DNA of 64,000 bases from assembly GCF_001865575.2 (NCBI RefSeq), contig NZ_CP017561.2, forward strand, positions 2,046,001 to 2,110,000, written 5' to 3'. The notes under the pieces are model-generated. The model searched no databases and had not been told where the DNA came from. It saw only the letters and a list, made by a program, of their open reading frames with translations. This stretch comes from Paraburkholderia sprentiae WSM5005 (lineage in GTDB: Bacteria > Pseudomonadota > Gammaproteobacteria > Burkholderiales > Burkholderiaceae). Position 1 is the first letter of the stretch, and each line of letters begins with the position of its first letter. The position numbers were made by a program, and so were the translations under genes. This document shows positions 20,526 through 29,066 of this stretch, in pieces.

Positions 20526-22118
20526 ATGGCTAATCCGCTGTCGTTGCCGCAAGGCATCGAAATCACCGGCGACATCGAGCCCGGCTTTGAAGCGATCCTC
20601 ACGCGCGAAGCGCTGGAACTTGTCGCGGCGTTGCATCGCACGTTCGAGCCGCGCCGTCAGCAGTTGCTGCAGGCGCGCGTCGAGCGCACCAGGCGGCTCG
20701 ACGCGGGCGAGCGGCCCGACTTCCTCGCCGCGACGAAGAGCGTGCGCGAAGGCGACTGGACGATCGCGCCACTGCCGCGGGATCTGCAGTGCCGGCGCGT
20801 CGAGATCACCGGGCCGGTCGAGCGCAAGATGATCATCAACGCGCTCAATTCGGGCGCCGACTCCTACATGACCGACTTCGAGGATTCGAATGCGCCGAGC
20901 TGGGACAACCAGATCACCGGACATATCAATCTGAAAGATGCGGTGCGCCGCACGATCTCGCTCGAACAGAACGGCAAGTCGTATCGGCTCAACGACAAGA
21001 CCGCGACGCTGATCGTGCGTCCGCGCGGCTGGCATCTCGACGAGAAGCATGTGAAGATCGACGGCAAGCGCGTGTCGGGTGGCATCTTCGATTTCGCGCT
21101 GTACATGGTGCACAACGCAAAGGAGCTGATCGCCCGCGGCTCGGGCCCGTACTTCTATCTGCCGAAGATGGAGAGCCATCTCGAGGCGCGTCTGTGGAAC
21201 GACATCTTCGTCGCCGCGCAGGAAGCGCTCGGCGTGCCGCGCGGCACGATTCGCGCGACGGTGCTGATCGAAACGATCGTCGCCGCGTTTGAAATGGACG
21301 AGATCCTGTACGAGCTGCGCGAACATAGCTCGGGCCTGAACGCGGGCCGCTGGGACTACATCTTCTCGGCGATCAAGAAGTTCAAGAGCGACCGCGACTT
21401 CTGCCTTGCCGATCGCTCGCAGATCACGATGACCTCGCCGTTCATGCGCGCCTACGCGCTGCTGTTGCTGAAGACCTGCCATCGCCGCAACGCGCCGGCG
21501 ATCGGCGGCATGAGCGCACTGATTCCGATCAAGAACGATGCGGCCGCGAACGACAAGGCGATGGCCGGCGTGCGTTCCGACAAGGCACGCGACGCGGGTG
21601 ACGGCTACGACGGCGGCTGGGTCGCGCATCCGGGTCTCGTGCCGGTCGCAATGGAAGAGTTCGTCAAGGTGCTCGGCGACCGGCCGAATCAGATCGACAA
21701 GCAGCGCGTCGACGTGCTCGTGACTGCGACCGACCTGCTCGACTTCCGCCCGGAAACGCCGATCACCGAAGCGGGCTTGCGCAACAACATCAACGTCGGC
21801 ATTCATTACCTCGGTTCTTGGCTCGCGGGCAATGGCTGCGTGCCGATTCACAACCTGATGGAAGACGCAGCCACCGCCGAGATTTCGCGCTCGCAGGTGT
21901 GGCAGTGGATCCGCTCGCCGAAGGGCAAGCTCGACGACGGCCGCAAGGTGACGGTCGAACTGGTGCGCGAGCTCGCGGTGCAGGAGCTCGACAAGGTCAA
22001 ACGGACGGTGGGTGGGAATACGAAGCCGTATGAGCGTGCGGCGCAAATCTTCGAGCAGATGTCGACCGCGGAGCAGTTCACCGATTTTCTGACGCTGCCG
22101 TTGTACGAAGAGATTTGA
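20526..22118 (+). CDS. aceB: Malate synthase A
   Basis: Condenses glyoxylate and acetyl-CoA to malate, second step of the glyoxylate bypass. At 530 residues it matches the A isoform. Characteristic stretches are SYMTDFEDSNAPSWDN, GTIRATVLIET, SSGLNAGRWDYIFS (active-site region) and DGGWVAHPGLVP. AAGGAG lies upstream of the ATG. Strong terminator 69 bases downstream. Confidence 0.97.
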   Translation: MANPLSLPQGIEITGDIEPGFEAILTREALELVAALHRTFEPRRQQLLQARVERTRRLDAGERPDFLAATKSVREGDWTIAPLPRDLQCRRVEITGPVERKMIINALNSGADSYMTDFEDSNAPSWDNQITGHINLKDAVRRTISLEQNGKSYRLNDKTATLIVRPRGWHLDEKHVKIDGKRVSGGIFDFALYMVHNAKELIARGSGPYFYLPKMESHLEARLWNDIFVAAQEALGVPRGTIRATVLIETIVAAFEMDEILYELREHSSGLNAGRWDYIFSAIKKFKSDRDFCLADRSQITMTSPFMRAYALLLLKTCHRRNAPAIGGMSALIPIKNDAAANDKAMAGVRSDKARDAGDGYDGGWVAHPGLVPVAMEEFVKVLGDRPNQIDKQRVDVLVTATDLLDFRPETPITEAGLRNNINVGIHYLGSWLAGNGCVPIHNLMEDAATAEISRSQVWQWIRSPKGKLDDGRKVTVELVRELAVQELDKVKRTVGGNTKPYERAAQIFEQMSTAEQFTDFLTLPLYEEI

Positions 22119-22186
22119 TGACGTTTATGATGCGCGCTCGAGCGGCTTGGGCCCGCTCGAACCGAGCGATCGCATCAGCTTGAATG

Positions 22187-22229
22187 ACGGCGTGCCGCGC
22201 AAAGATGCGGCGCGCCGTTTTTTTTTTTT
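22187..22229 (+). terminator. Rho-independent terminator after aceB
   Basis: A 12-base-pair stem (ACGGCGTGCCGC / GCGGCGCGCCGT), 8-base loop and about 13 T. A separate hairpin (TCGAGCGG / CCGCTCGA, 22138-22160) precedes it. Confidence 0.92.
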
Positions 22230-22249
22230 GCTCGCTGTCGCGCACCGGC

Positions 22250-22651
22250 TCAGCGCGTGCGCCGATGTTCCACCCAATCTCCCGAACGGATTTCGGGCAG
22301 CCCTTTTACCGCGTTCGGCGCGACTGGATAGAAGCGGCAGTTCACGACGTTGCCGTCCACTTTGACCATCACCTCGCGCGCCAGAAAGCGATCTTCGACG
22401 CCCGGGTACACGGATTCGATTTCGTCGAGCACCGCGACGAGGGCATCGTCGATTTCGTAGACGTCGCCGCGCACCTCGACGCCTGCTTCGTCGACGACGA
22501 GACCTGGATAGTCGCCAAAATCGAATAGGTGGCCGCGAACGGTGGTGTCGCCGAGCAGGCTCGGCGCGGGAAGATCGTTGCGCGCGGCGGCTTGGCTGAT
22601 GTCGTTCGCTTCACCGGCACGCAGCGTGCCGTAGACAAAGACGGTCTGCAT
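22250..22651 (-). CDS. Gamma-glutamylcyclotransferase-like protein (AIG2/GGCT fold)
   Basis: A 133-residue GGCT-fold protein. The N-terminus VFVYGTLRAGE is the substrate-binding signature, and AVLDEIESVYPG carries the glutamate expected as general base. Members cleave gamma-glutamyl amines or peptides, but many bacterial ones are uncharacterised. Divergent from the AraC-type regulator with 178 bases between. Start set at MQTVFVYG. Confidence 0.85.
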   Translation of the reverse strand: MQTVFVYGTLRAGEANDISQAAARNDLPAPSLLGDTTVRGHLFDFGDYPGLVVDEAGVEVRGDVYEIDDALVAVLDEIESVYPGVEDRFLAREVMVKVDGNVVNCRFYPVAPNAVKGLPEIRSGDWVEHRRTR

Positions 22652-22829
22652 CGTCGTTGAATCTCCGTGGTAGTGATGTTGCTGGCTCAGGGGGATCGGG
22701 ACATTATGCAACGGTGGCCCGTTGGCAACGGCAACTGGGCACGGCCTACAATGCTTGATGCTCTCGGCAGTGAATGGCCTCGACCGCACTCCGCCGTTGC
22801 CAGCTCCGGTGATCCGAACCAAGCTTGCC

Positions 22830-23729
22830 ATGACCTCGTCCACCGACTCCGACCCGCTGAGCCGCGTGCGTTTCGCCGACATACCGCCCGAGTTCGCGCC
22901 GAACGACACCCACCCGATCCGCGTGCGCTCGCGGCCCATGCCGGCCGGCTGGCATATCGCCCGTCACACGCATGCGTGGGCGCAGGTCGCGTATGCGTCG
23001 CGCGGCGTGCTGCGGGTCGCGACGACGGGCATGACATGGATGGTGCCGCCGTCGCGCGCAATCTGGCTGCCGCCGCATGTGACTCACGAAGTGGTCGCCG
23101 TCGAGGATGCGTTCCTGCGCACGCTGTACATCACCGAAAGCACGGTGCCGGCCGGACTCGATACGCCGCGCGTCGTCGAAGTGTCGAACCTGTTGCGCGA
23201 AGTGATTGCCGCGCTCGATACGCCGGGCCTGTCCGCCGCGCGCGAGCAACTGCTCGGCGCGCTCGCGCTCGATGAATTGACGCGCTCCGAGCCGCTGCCA
23301 CTGTCCGTACCGATGCCCAGCGAAAAGCGGTTGCGCGCGCTGTGCGAGGCCGTAATCGCCGATCCGATGCATGGCGAATCGCTCGAACAGTGGGCGTCGA
23401 CCGTGGGCGCGAGCACGCGCACGATCGCGCGGCTGTTTCGCAGGGAATTGGGGGTGAGTTTTTCGCAGTGGCGTCAACAGGCGATTCTCGCGCGCGCGAT
23501 TCCTCTGTTGAGCCAGGGACGCCCGCTGTCGCACGTCGCACAGGAACTGGGCTATCAGAGCCAGAGCGCCTTCTCCGCGATGTTCCGGCGTGCGTTCGGC
23601 GCGAGTCCGCGCGCGTTTATCGAGCGAGGTGCCGAGCATCGCGCGAGCAGCGACGAGCATGAAGGCGCGCCGGCGGATGATGAAACGGCGCGGGATCAAG
23701 CCAGTTCGGCGGACGTTGCCGAGCGGTGA
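22830..23729 (+). CDS. AraC-type transcriptional regulator
   Basis: A 299-residue regulator: N-terminal cupin-like sensor (HTHAWAQVAYASRGVLRV, about 45-110) and a C-terminal AraC DNA-binding domain (about 175-275) with the second helix-turn-helix region PLSHVAQELGYQSQSAFSAMFRRAFG. The cupin type with HTH-W-Q resembles regulators next to exporters or small-molecule genes. ATG 22830 was chosen because upstream codons look non-coding. Possible target is the divergent GGCT-like gene. Confidence 0.88.
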   Translation: MTSSTDSDPLSRVRFADIPPEFAPNDTHPIRVRSRPMPAGWHIARHTHAWAQVAYASRGVLRVATTGMTWMVPPSRAIWLPPHVTHEVVAVEDAFLRTLYITESTVPAGLDTPRVVEVSNLLREVIAALDTPGLSAAREQLLGALALDELTRSEPLPLSVPMPSEKRLRALCEAVIADPMHGESLEQWASTVGASTRTIARLFRRELGVSFSQWRQQAILARAIPLLSQGRPLSHVAQELGYQSQSAFSAMFRRAFGASPRAFIERGAEHRASSDEHEGAPADDETARDQASSADVAER

Positions 23730-23776
23730 TTGGCGATCACGAGCGGTGCGCGTCGGTCATCGCCGCAGGCACCACG

Positions 23777-24241
23777 TCACACCCGCCGCGCCAGATGACG
23801 GATCGCGCCTAGCTGCGCGAGCCGCGGCCCGGCGAGCTTGTAGCCCTTGCGCTGATACAGCCGCGCCGCCGGATTATCGACGAACACGCGCAACTGCAAC
23901 TCACGCAGCCCGCGCTCGCGCGCCCATTGATGCGAGATGTCGAGCAGAAACGTACCCGCGCCAAGCCGCCGATACCCTTCGGCAATCTGCACGTCGCGGA
24001 TATGCAGCGAATCGCCCTCTTCGGTGATACGCAGCACGCCCATCGGCACGTCATCCACTTCCAGAATAAAATTTTCCGATTCCCGCCAACTGCCGAGAAA
24101 TAGATCGCTGCGCCACACCAGATGATGCCGGCGATAATAGCCGCCCATGTTGTTGCGGGTCAGCGCCTCGGCAAACTCGAAATCGTCCATGCTGGCCGCG
24201 CGCAGATGAAACGGTGACGGAGCTTCGGTGGGATCGAACAT
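23777..24241 (-). CDS. GNAT family N-acetyltransferase
   Basis: A 154-residue acetyl-CoA-dependent transferase. It has IAEGYRRLGAGTFLLDI (acetyl-CoA loop R/Q-x-x-G-x-G/A type) and LRVFVDNPAARLYQRKGYKLAGP, the usual C-terminal strand-helix. The substrate is unknown. Start at MFDPTEAPSP; no clear ribosome-binding site. It lies convergent with the AraC gene and upstream of the tRNA array terminator. Confidence 0.85.
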   Translation of the reverse strand: MFDPTEAPSPFHLRAASMDDFEFAEALTRNNMGGYYRRHHLVWRSDLFLGSWRESENFILEVDDVPMGVLRITEEGDSLHIRDVQIAEGYRRLGAGTFLLDISHQWARERGLRELQLRVFVDNPAARLYQRKGYKLAGPRLAQLGAIRHLARRV

Positions 24242-24350
24242 GGCGGGACCGCTAGGATGAGTCGCATCAACGGTAAAACAGGCCGCGCGCGCTGGCAATG
24301 GCTGTTTGTCCCGAGCCCTCCGGGAGGCGTTGGCAACGAACGCGACCAAT

Positions 24351-24382
24351 AAAAAAAGCCCACTTCTTACGAAGTGGGCCTT
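24351..24382 (-). terminator. Terminator of the tRNA array
   Basis: On the minus strand GCCCACTTC, loop GTAA, GAAGTGGGC and seven T, directly after tRNA-Asp copy 1. Confidence 0.92.
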
Positions 24383-24390
24383 CTCAAATC

Positions 24391-24467
24391 TGGCGGAGCG
24401 GACGGGGCTCGAACCCGCGACCCCCGGCGTGACAGGCCGGTATTCTAACCAACTGAACTACCGCTCC
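24391..24467 (-). tRNA. tRNA-Asp (GTC), copy 1
   Basis: 77 bases including encoded CCA. Acceptor stem GGAGCGG/CCGCTCC, anticodon GTC in the CTGTCAC loop, T-loop TTCGAGC. Last of five tRNA genes in the direction of transcription. Confidence 0.97.
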
Positions 24468-24545
24468 AGATTTTGCACCGCAGCCTGCGAACCATGCTCG
24501 CCGCCTACTGCACCGTTCAACTTTCATCCGAACGACGCCGATATT

Positions 24546-24621
24546 TGGCGTCCCCTAGGGGATTCGAACCCCTGTACTCACCGTGAAAGGGTGATGTCCT
24601 AGGCCTCTAGACGAAGGGGAC
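24546..24621 (-). tRNA. tRNA-Glu (TTC), copy 1
   Basis: 76 bases with CCA. Acceptor GTCCCCT/AGGGGAC, anticodon TTC in CCTTTCACGG, T-loop TTCGAAT. Identical to copy 2 at 24850-24925. Confidence 0.97.
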
Positions 24622-24645
24622 AACGCACTGCTTACATCTTTAATG

Positions 24646-24679
24646 AAAAAGCCCGTTCAGGTATGTATGAACGGGCTTT
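24646..24679 (-). terminator. Terminator-like hairpin inside the tRNA array
   Basis: Arms GCCCGTTCA and TGAACGGGC, 8-base loop, T-rich on both strands. It separates the Glu-Asp pair at 24391-24621 from the pair at 24683-24925; no promoter is visible after it, so read-through is required for the downstream pair. Confidence 0.75.
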
Positions 24680-24682
24680 GTC

Positions 24683-24759
24683 TGGCGGAGTGGACGGGAC
24701 TCGAACCCGCGACCCCCGGCGTGACAGGCCGGTATTCTAACCGACTGAACTACCACTCC
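24683..24759 (-). tRNA. tRNA-Asp (GTC), copy 2
   Basis: 77 bases with CCA. Differs from copy 1 by a compensated acceptor pair (GGAGTGG/CCACTCC), a D-loop base and the last T-loop base, so both should fold. Confidence 0.97.
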
Positions 24760-24849
24760 AGTCTTTACACCTTGCTTGCGAGCGTCGGTTAATTCTCTGC
24801 AAGCCGCACTGCTTTAGTAATACTCGAATACTAAAGCGACGCTGATGTT

Positions 24850-24925
24850 TGGCGTCCCCTAGGGGATTCGAACCCCTGTACTCACCGTGAAAGGGTGATG
24901 TCCTAGGCCTCTAGACGAAGGGGAC
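24850..24925 (-). tRNA. tRNA-Glu (TTC), copy 2
   Basis: 76 bases with CCA, same sequence as copy 1. A sigma-70-like promoter lies about 105-130 bases upstream. Confidence 0.97.
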
Positions 24926-25029
24926 AAAATCTTTTCAGATCCGTCTTGATTCGCTATCGATCCGATCAACTCGCGCTAACTTTTCAGTTAATCCGCAAAG
25001 TTTCTTTCTCGTCAAGTGCGAAGTCCGCT

Positions 25030-25058
25030 ATTTTAACTACGTTTCGGCGACTTGTGAA
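25030..25058 (-). promoter_or_regulatory. Probable promoter of the Glu-Asp tRNA genes
   Basis: On the minus strand TTCACA, 17 bases, TAAAAT, between tRNA-Ala and tRNA-Glu copy 2. Confidence 0.6.
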
Positions 25059-25110
25059 GTTTTTTCTACAACTTCCAGGCTTCTCAACCGCTTTAACTTC
25101 TCTGCTCTGT

Positions 25111-25186
<76 letters not shown>

Positions 25187-25205
25187 TGCAGATCAGAGAA
25201 ACGAG

Positions 25206-25234
25206 ATTCTAGAGGGCGATCTGCGCTTTGTAAA
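25206..25234 (-). promoter_or_regulatory. Promoter of the tRNA array
   Basis: On the minus strand TTTACA, 17 bases, TAGAAT, ending 20 bases before tRNA-Ala. Confidence 0.75.
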
Positions 25235-25306
25235 TACCCTTTGAGCAATCACATGCGAATTCGTTTGCGCCGGCAGGCTAACCCTCTCATGCGCACCAAC
25301 CGCTGA

Positions 25307-26716
25307 TCAGCCGAGCGATTTTTCGATGCGGCTAACGACGACGTCGCGACCGAACAGCATCAGCACGCTGTCAATCGACGGAGTATGCGTGGTGCCCGCC
25401 ACCAGCAGACGCACCGGCATCGCAAGTTGCGGCATCTTGAGCTTGTGCGCGCCGAGCGTCGCCTTCAGCGCGGCAGCGATCGACTCCCGGGTCCACTCCG
25501 CCGTCTTCAATGCAGCGGCCAGATCGGCGAGCGCCGGACGAACCGCGTCGGTCACGTGCTGTGCGAGCGACTCGGCATCGGGTGCCGGCGTGAGATAGAA
25601 CATCGCGGCGTTCTGCGCGATCTCCTTCACGGTCGACGCACGGTCCTTCATCAGACCCACCACGCCCGTCAATCCCGGCCCTTGCGCGAGCGCGGCTTCA
25701 CTGATGCCGAGTTCCGCGAAGAACGGTTTCGCCAGTTCGGCGAGGCGTGCGTTGTCAGCTTCCTTGATGTAATGCGCGTTGAGCCAGTTCAGCTTGTCGT
25801 GGTCATACTGCGCCGGCGACTTGCCGAGATGCTCGAGATCGAACCACTCGACGAACTGCTCGCGCGTGAAAATCTCCGCGTCACCATGCGACCAGCCAAG
25901 CCGCGCCAGATAGTTGACGACCGCTTCCGGCAGGTAGCCCGCATCGCGATACCCCATCACGCTCATCGCGCCATGGCGCTTGCTCATCTTCTCGCCCTGC
26001 TCGTTCAGCACGGTCGGCAGGTGCGCGTAGACCGGCGGCTCGCCGCCGAGCGCGCGCAGAATGTTGATCTGGCGCGGCGTGTTGTTGACGTGATCGTCGC
26101 CGCGGATCACGTGTGTGATGCGCATATCCAGATCGTCGACGACGACGCAGAAGTTATACGTCGGGGTGCCGTCCGGGCGCGCAATCACGAGGTCGTCGAG
26201 TTCTTCGTTCGAGATTTCGATGCGGCCTTTCACGGCGTCGTCCCACGCGACCACGCCGGTCAGCGGATTGCGAAAGCGCAGCACCGGCTTCACGCCCGTG
26301 GGCGGCTCCGGCAACACCTTGCCCGGCTCCGGACGCCACGTGCCGTCGTAGCGCGGCTTTTCGCCCGCTTCGCGCTGGCGCTCGCGCAGCGCGTCGAGTT
26401 CTTCGGTCGACATGTAGCAGGGGTAGACGAGCCCCGCGTCCTGCATCTGCTTCAGCACTTCGCGGTAGCGGTCCATGCGCTGCATCTGGTAGAACGGGCC
26501 TTCGTCGTAGTCGAGACCCAGCCACGCCATGCCTTCTAAAATCGCGTCGACGGATTCGGTCGTGGAGCGCTCGAGGTCGGTGTCCTCGACCCGCAGCACG
26601 AAGGTCCCTTTCATCTTGCGCGCGAACGCCCACGGATACAGCGCGGACCGAATGTTGCCCAAGTGGATGAAGCCGGTGGGACTCGGTGCGAAACGGGTGC
26701 GAACGGAGGTGGTCAT
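25307..26716 (-). CDS. gltX: Glutamyl-tRNA synthetase
   Basis: Class I synthetase charging tRNA-Glu. The 469 residues show the HIGH-like [19 protein letters not shown] near the N-terminus and the KMSKRHGA loop near residue 240. The zinc-binding cysteines of the Escherichia coli enzyme are not obvious, as in many proteobacterial forms. It is transcribed toward the tRNA array, which includes two tRNA-Glu genes, an apt neighbourhood. Confidence 0.97.
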   Translation of the reverse strand: MTTSVRTRFAPSPTGFIHLGNIRSALYPWAFARKMKGTFVLRVEDTDLERSTTESVDAILEGMAWLGLDYDEGPFYQMQRMDRYREVLKQMQDAGLVYPCYMSTEELDALRERQREAGEKPRYDGTWRPEPGKVLPEPPTGVKPVLRFRNPLTGVVAWDDAVKGRIEISNEELDDLVIARPDGTPTYNFCVVVDDLDMRITHVIRGDDHVNNTPRQINILRALGGEPPVYAHLPTVLNEQGEKMSKRHGAMSVMGYRDAGYLPEAVVNYLARLGWSHGDAEIFTREQFVEWFDLEHLGKSPAQYDHDKLNWLNAHYIKEADNARLAELAKPFFAELGISEAALAQGPGLTGVVGLMKDRASTVKEIAQNAAMFYLTPAPDAESLAQHVTDAVRPALADLAAALKTAEWTRESIAAALKATLGAHKLKMPQLAMPVRLLVAGTTHTPSIDSVLMLFGRDVVVSRIEKSLG

Positions 26717-27204
26717 TAGCGGTTACTCGGAAAACAGGCGCCGGCGCCGATGCGAAGATGACTACGAAGCGCGGCAGCGAAGCGTGTCCATGCTGCGCGC
26801 GATGTCGCGCACGGCCACGAGGGAAATAGGTGCAAGAGCCGAATTATACCTTCCGCACGTGGGCTACCGCCCTCGTCCGAATGGCCTAAGGCGCATAGGA
26901 GAACGGCGTCCGGAGAGCTACCTACACGCTTCGCCACCGCTTGCCTGAACCATCTTGAGAAAGCGCCTCCGCAGTTCCGAATACTTCCTCTGCAACGTTT
27001 CATTACAGCGCACCGCGCGAGCCGATCGTTTGCTTTAAGATGTGCGCGCGCTGCAATGGAGGGCTTACCGTACACCGCTCCATTGCGGAGGGACACTTCC
27101 CCAGCGCGCGGAATCGCCGTCGGCGATCCGCCTGGCCCGACCTCAGCCTGACCGCGGTGCGCGCGACGCCGCCTGTGTCGCCCGCGCCGCCGCTGGAGAA
27201 CTCG
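26717..27204. other. 488-base gap between gltX and the patatin gene
   Basis: Divergent upstream regions of gltX and the patatin-like gene. No gene, hairpin or convincing promoter pair was recognised. Open frames in it extend the patatin frame 55 codons upstream but lack family similarity. Confidence 0.5.
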
Positions 27205-28155
27205 TTGAAACCGTCATCCCCCAGTTCGAGCCGCCGCAACTTTTCGTTGGCGGCCGCATCCGCGGTGCTTGCCGCGTGCACCACGACCGCCGGCAAACTC
27301 GATAGCGCGCCGATCACCGCGACCCCCGCCGTACCCCCGACGCCGCCTGAAAAAGCGCAACAGAAGCCGGTGCGCGTCGCGCTCGCACTCGGCGGCGGCG
27401 CGGCGCGCGGCTTCGCGCACATCGGCGTCATCAAGGCGCTCGAGGCACGCAATATTCAGGTCGATCTGGTCGTCGGCACGAGCGCCGGTTCGGTGGTCGG
27501 CGCGCTGTACGCGTCGGGCATGAACGGCTTCGCGCTGAACAAGCTCGCACTGTCGATGGACGAAGCATCGATCAGCGACTGGGCGATGCCGTTTCGTACG
27601 CGCGGCTTCCTGCAAGGCGTCGCGTTGCAGAATTACCTGAACACGACGCTAAACAACCGTCCGATCGAGAAGATGGCAAAGCCGCTCGGTGTAGTCGCGA
27701 CCGATCTGCAAACCGGCCAGCCGATCCTGTTCCAGCGCGGCAACACCGGCATCGCGGTGCGCGCGTCGTGCAGCGTGCCGTCGATTTTCGAGCCGGTGAA
27801 GATCGGCGGTCACGAGTATGTGGATGGTGGTCTCGTGAGCCCGGTACCGGCGTCGTTTGCGCGCAAGATGGGCGCGGATTTCGTGATCGCCGTCGATATC
27901 TCGCAGCGACCGGAAACCGGCCTCACGGCAAGCTCGTTCGACGTGCTGATGCAGACCTTCACGATCATGGGCCAGACGATCAAGGCCTACGAACTCGACA
28001 AGTACGCCGACGTGGTAATTCGGCCGAATCTCGCGGCGATGAGCGGCAGCGATTTTTCGCAGCGCAACGCGGCAATCCTCGCCGGCGAGGAAGCGGTCGC
28101 GAAGACGATGCCGGAGTTGCAGCGCAAGTTGGCCGCACGGCGGATGGGAGTCTGA
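27205..28155 (+). CDS. Patatin-like phospholipase, predicted lipoprotein
   Basis: Patatin-fold acyl hydrolase of the RssA/NTE type, likely cleaving phospholipids or lysophospholipids at the envelope. The catalytic dyad is S93 in GTSAGS and D207 in YVDGG; the oxyanion loop is GGGAARG at 63-69. The N-terminus MKPSSPSSSRRNFSLAAA ends in LAAC with C25, a lipobox; SRRNFS also resembles a twin-arginine signal. TTG was chosen as start because GGAGAA is 5 bases before it and it gives a signal-length N-terminus. 316 residues. It converges on the NlpC/P60 gene. Confidence 0.88.
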   Translation: MKPSSPSSSRRNFSLAAASAVLAACTTTAGKLDSAPITATPAVPPTPPEKAQQKPVRVALALGGGAARGFAHIGVIKALEARNIQVDLVVGTSAGSVVGALYASGMNGFALNKLALSMDEASISDWAMPFRTRGFLQGVALQNYLNTTLNNRPIEKMAKPLGVVATDLQTGQPILFQRGNTGIAVRASCSVPSIFEPVKIGGHEYVDGGLVSPVPASFARKMGADFVIAVDISQRPETGLTASSFDVLMQTFTIMGQTIKAYELDKYADVVIRPNLAAMSGSDFSQRNAAILAGEEAVAKTMPELQRKLAARRMGV

Positions 28156-28213
28156 AAGCGGTGGCGCGCAATTAGCGCGCGCCACTATCGAAAAAATTCG
28201 CGGTGTCAAACGC

Positions 28214-28246
28214 AAAAAGCCTGCTTCGAACGAAGCAGGCTTTTTT
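28214..28246. terminator. Bidirectional terminator between patatin and NlpC/P60 genes
   Basis: Arms GCCTGCTTC and GAAGCAGGC with loop GAAC, A-run before and T-run after, so it can serve both convergent genes. Confidence 0.9.
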
Positions 28247-28266
28247 CTCGCGAGCGCAGCGCGGAA

Positions 28267-28932
28267 TCAGTTATTGCCGCCGATCGTCGCGTTCACGCGC
28301 TTGCGCAGATCGTCGCCCTGATACGAGGTCTCGATCCGACGCGCACCCGTGAAGCGCTTTTCCCAGTACCCATCATCCATGTCGTCGACGCGAATCGTAC
28401 TGCCGGTGGACGGCGAGTGCACGAACTTGTTATCGCCAATGTAAATGCCGACGTGCGAGAACGTGCGACGCATCGTGTTGAAGAACACCAGGTCGCCCGG
28501 CTTCAGGTCGCTTACGCGCACCTTTTCGCCCACGCGGCTCATTTCTTCGGCACGGCGCGGCAGGGCTAGGCCGAGCGTGTCCTGGAACACATAGCGCACG
28601 AAGCCGCTGCAATCGAGCCCCGAATCGGGCGTATTGCCGCCCCAACGGTAGCGCACGCCGATCATATTCAAGGCGCCGACCACCACATCGCCCGCTTTGC
28701 CGGCCATCCCCGAAAGGAACGATCGGGCGCCGCCGTTCTGGCTCTCGGCAGGCTTCGTTTGTGGAGTGAGGAGGAAGAGAGGATCCGAGCCGGTGGCGGT
28801 CGGATATGAGGCATTCTGACTAAAACCGCTTACTTCGTCGGCGAATGCGCCGGGAGCTGCTGCCATCAAGACGCCAATGAACATCCCGGCGACGACGCGC
28901 GTGCAAGCCTGGGTGAAGTTTCTTTGCTGCAT
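28267..28932 (-). CDS. NlpC/P60 family peptidoglycan endopeptidase
   Basis: Exported cysteine peptidase that cuts murein stem peptides or crosslinks. Signal peptide residues 1-31 (cleavage after AFA), a low-complexity spacer to about 75, then the NlpC/P60 domain with catalytic C108 (LDCSGFV), H160 (FSHVGIYIG) and H172 (FVHSPS). Its 221 residues resemble MepS/Spr-type enzymes. It has its own consensus promoter, 134 bases after yejF. In Escherichia coli mepS also lies beside yejABEF, as I recall. Confidence 0.93.
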   Translation of the reverse strand: MQQRNFTQACTRVVAGMFIGVLMAAAPGAFADEVSGFSQNASYPTATGSDPLFLLTPQTKPAESQNGGARSFLSGMAGKAGDVVVGALNMIGVRYRWGGNTPDSGLDCSGFVRYVFQDTLGLALPRRAEEMSRVGEKVRVSDLKPGDLVFFNTMRRTFSHVGIYIGDNKFVHSPSTGSTIRVDDMDDGYWEKRFTGARRIETSYQGDDLRKRVNATIGGNN

Positions 28933-28982
28933 TGGTCGGTAGTTTTTGCCAAAAAATCAGGGGTCTAGAAAAAGTTTGCTCG

Positions 28983-29011
28983 ATACTAGCCAGTAAGTAT
29001 TTGCGTGTCAA
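28983..29011 (-). promoter_or_regulatory. Strong sigma-70 promoter of the NlpC/P60 gene
   Basis: On the minus strand TTGACA, 17 bases, TAGTAT, about 50 bases before the ATG; one of the best promoter matches in the window. Confidence 0.8.
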
Positions 29012-29066
29012 AAGAAATAGGAAAAATCAATCGAGAGACGCACTCAATTGGGGAATGGGTGAAAAA

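Noticed and set aside
20142..22046. Open frame of 634 codons antisense to aceB
   Set aside because: Shadow of malate synthase; its amino-acid make-up is typical of antisense frames.
24391..24925. CRISPR-like reading of the repeated blocks
   Set aside because: The repeats are complete tRNA-Asp and tRNA-Glu genes, not short repeats with spacers.
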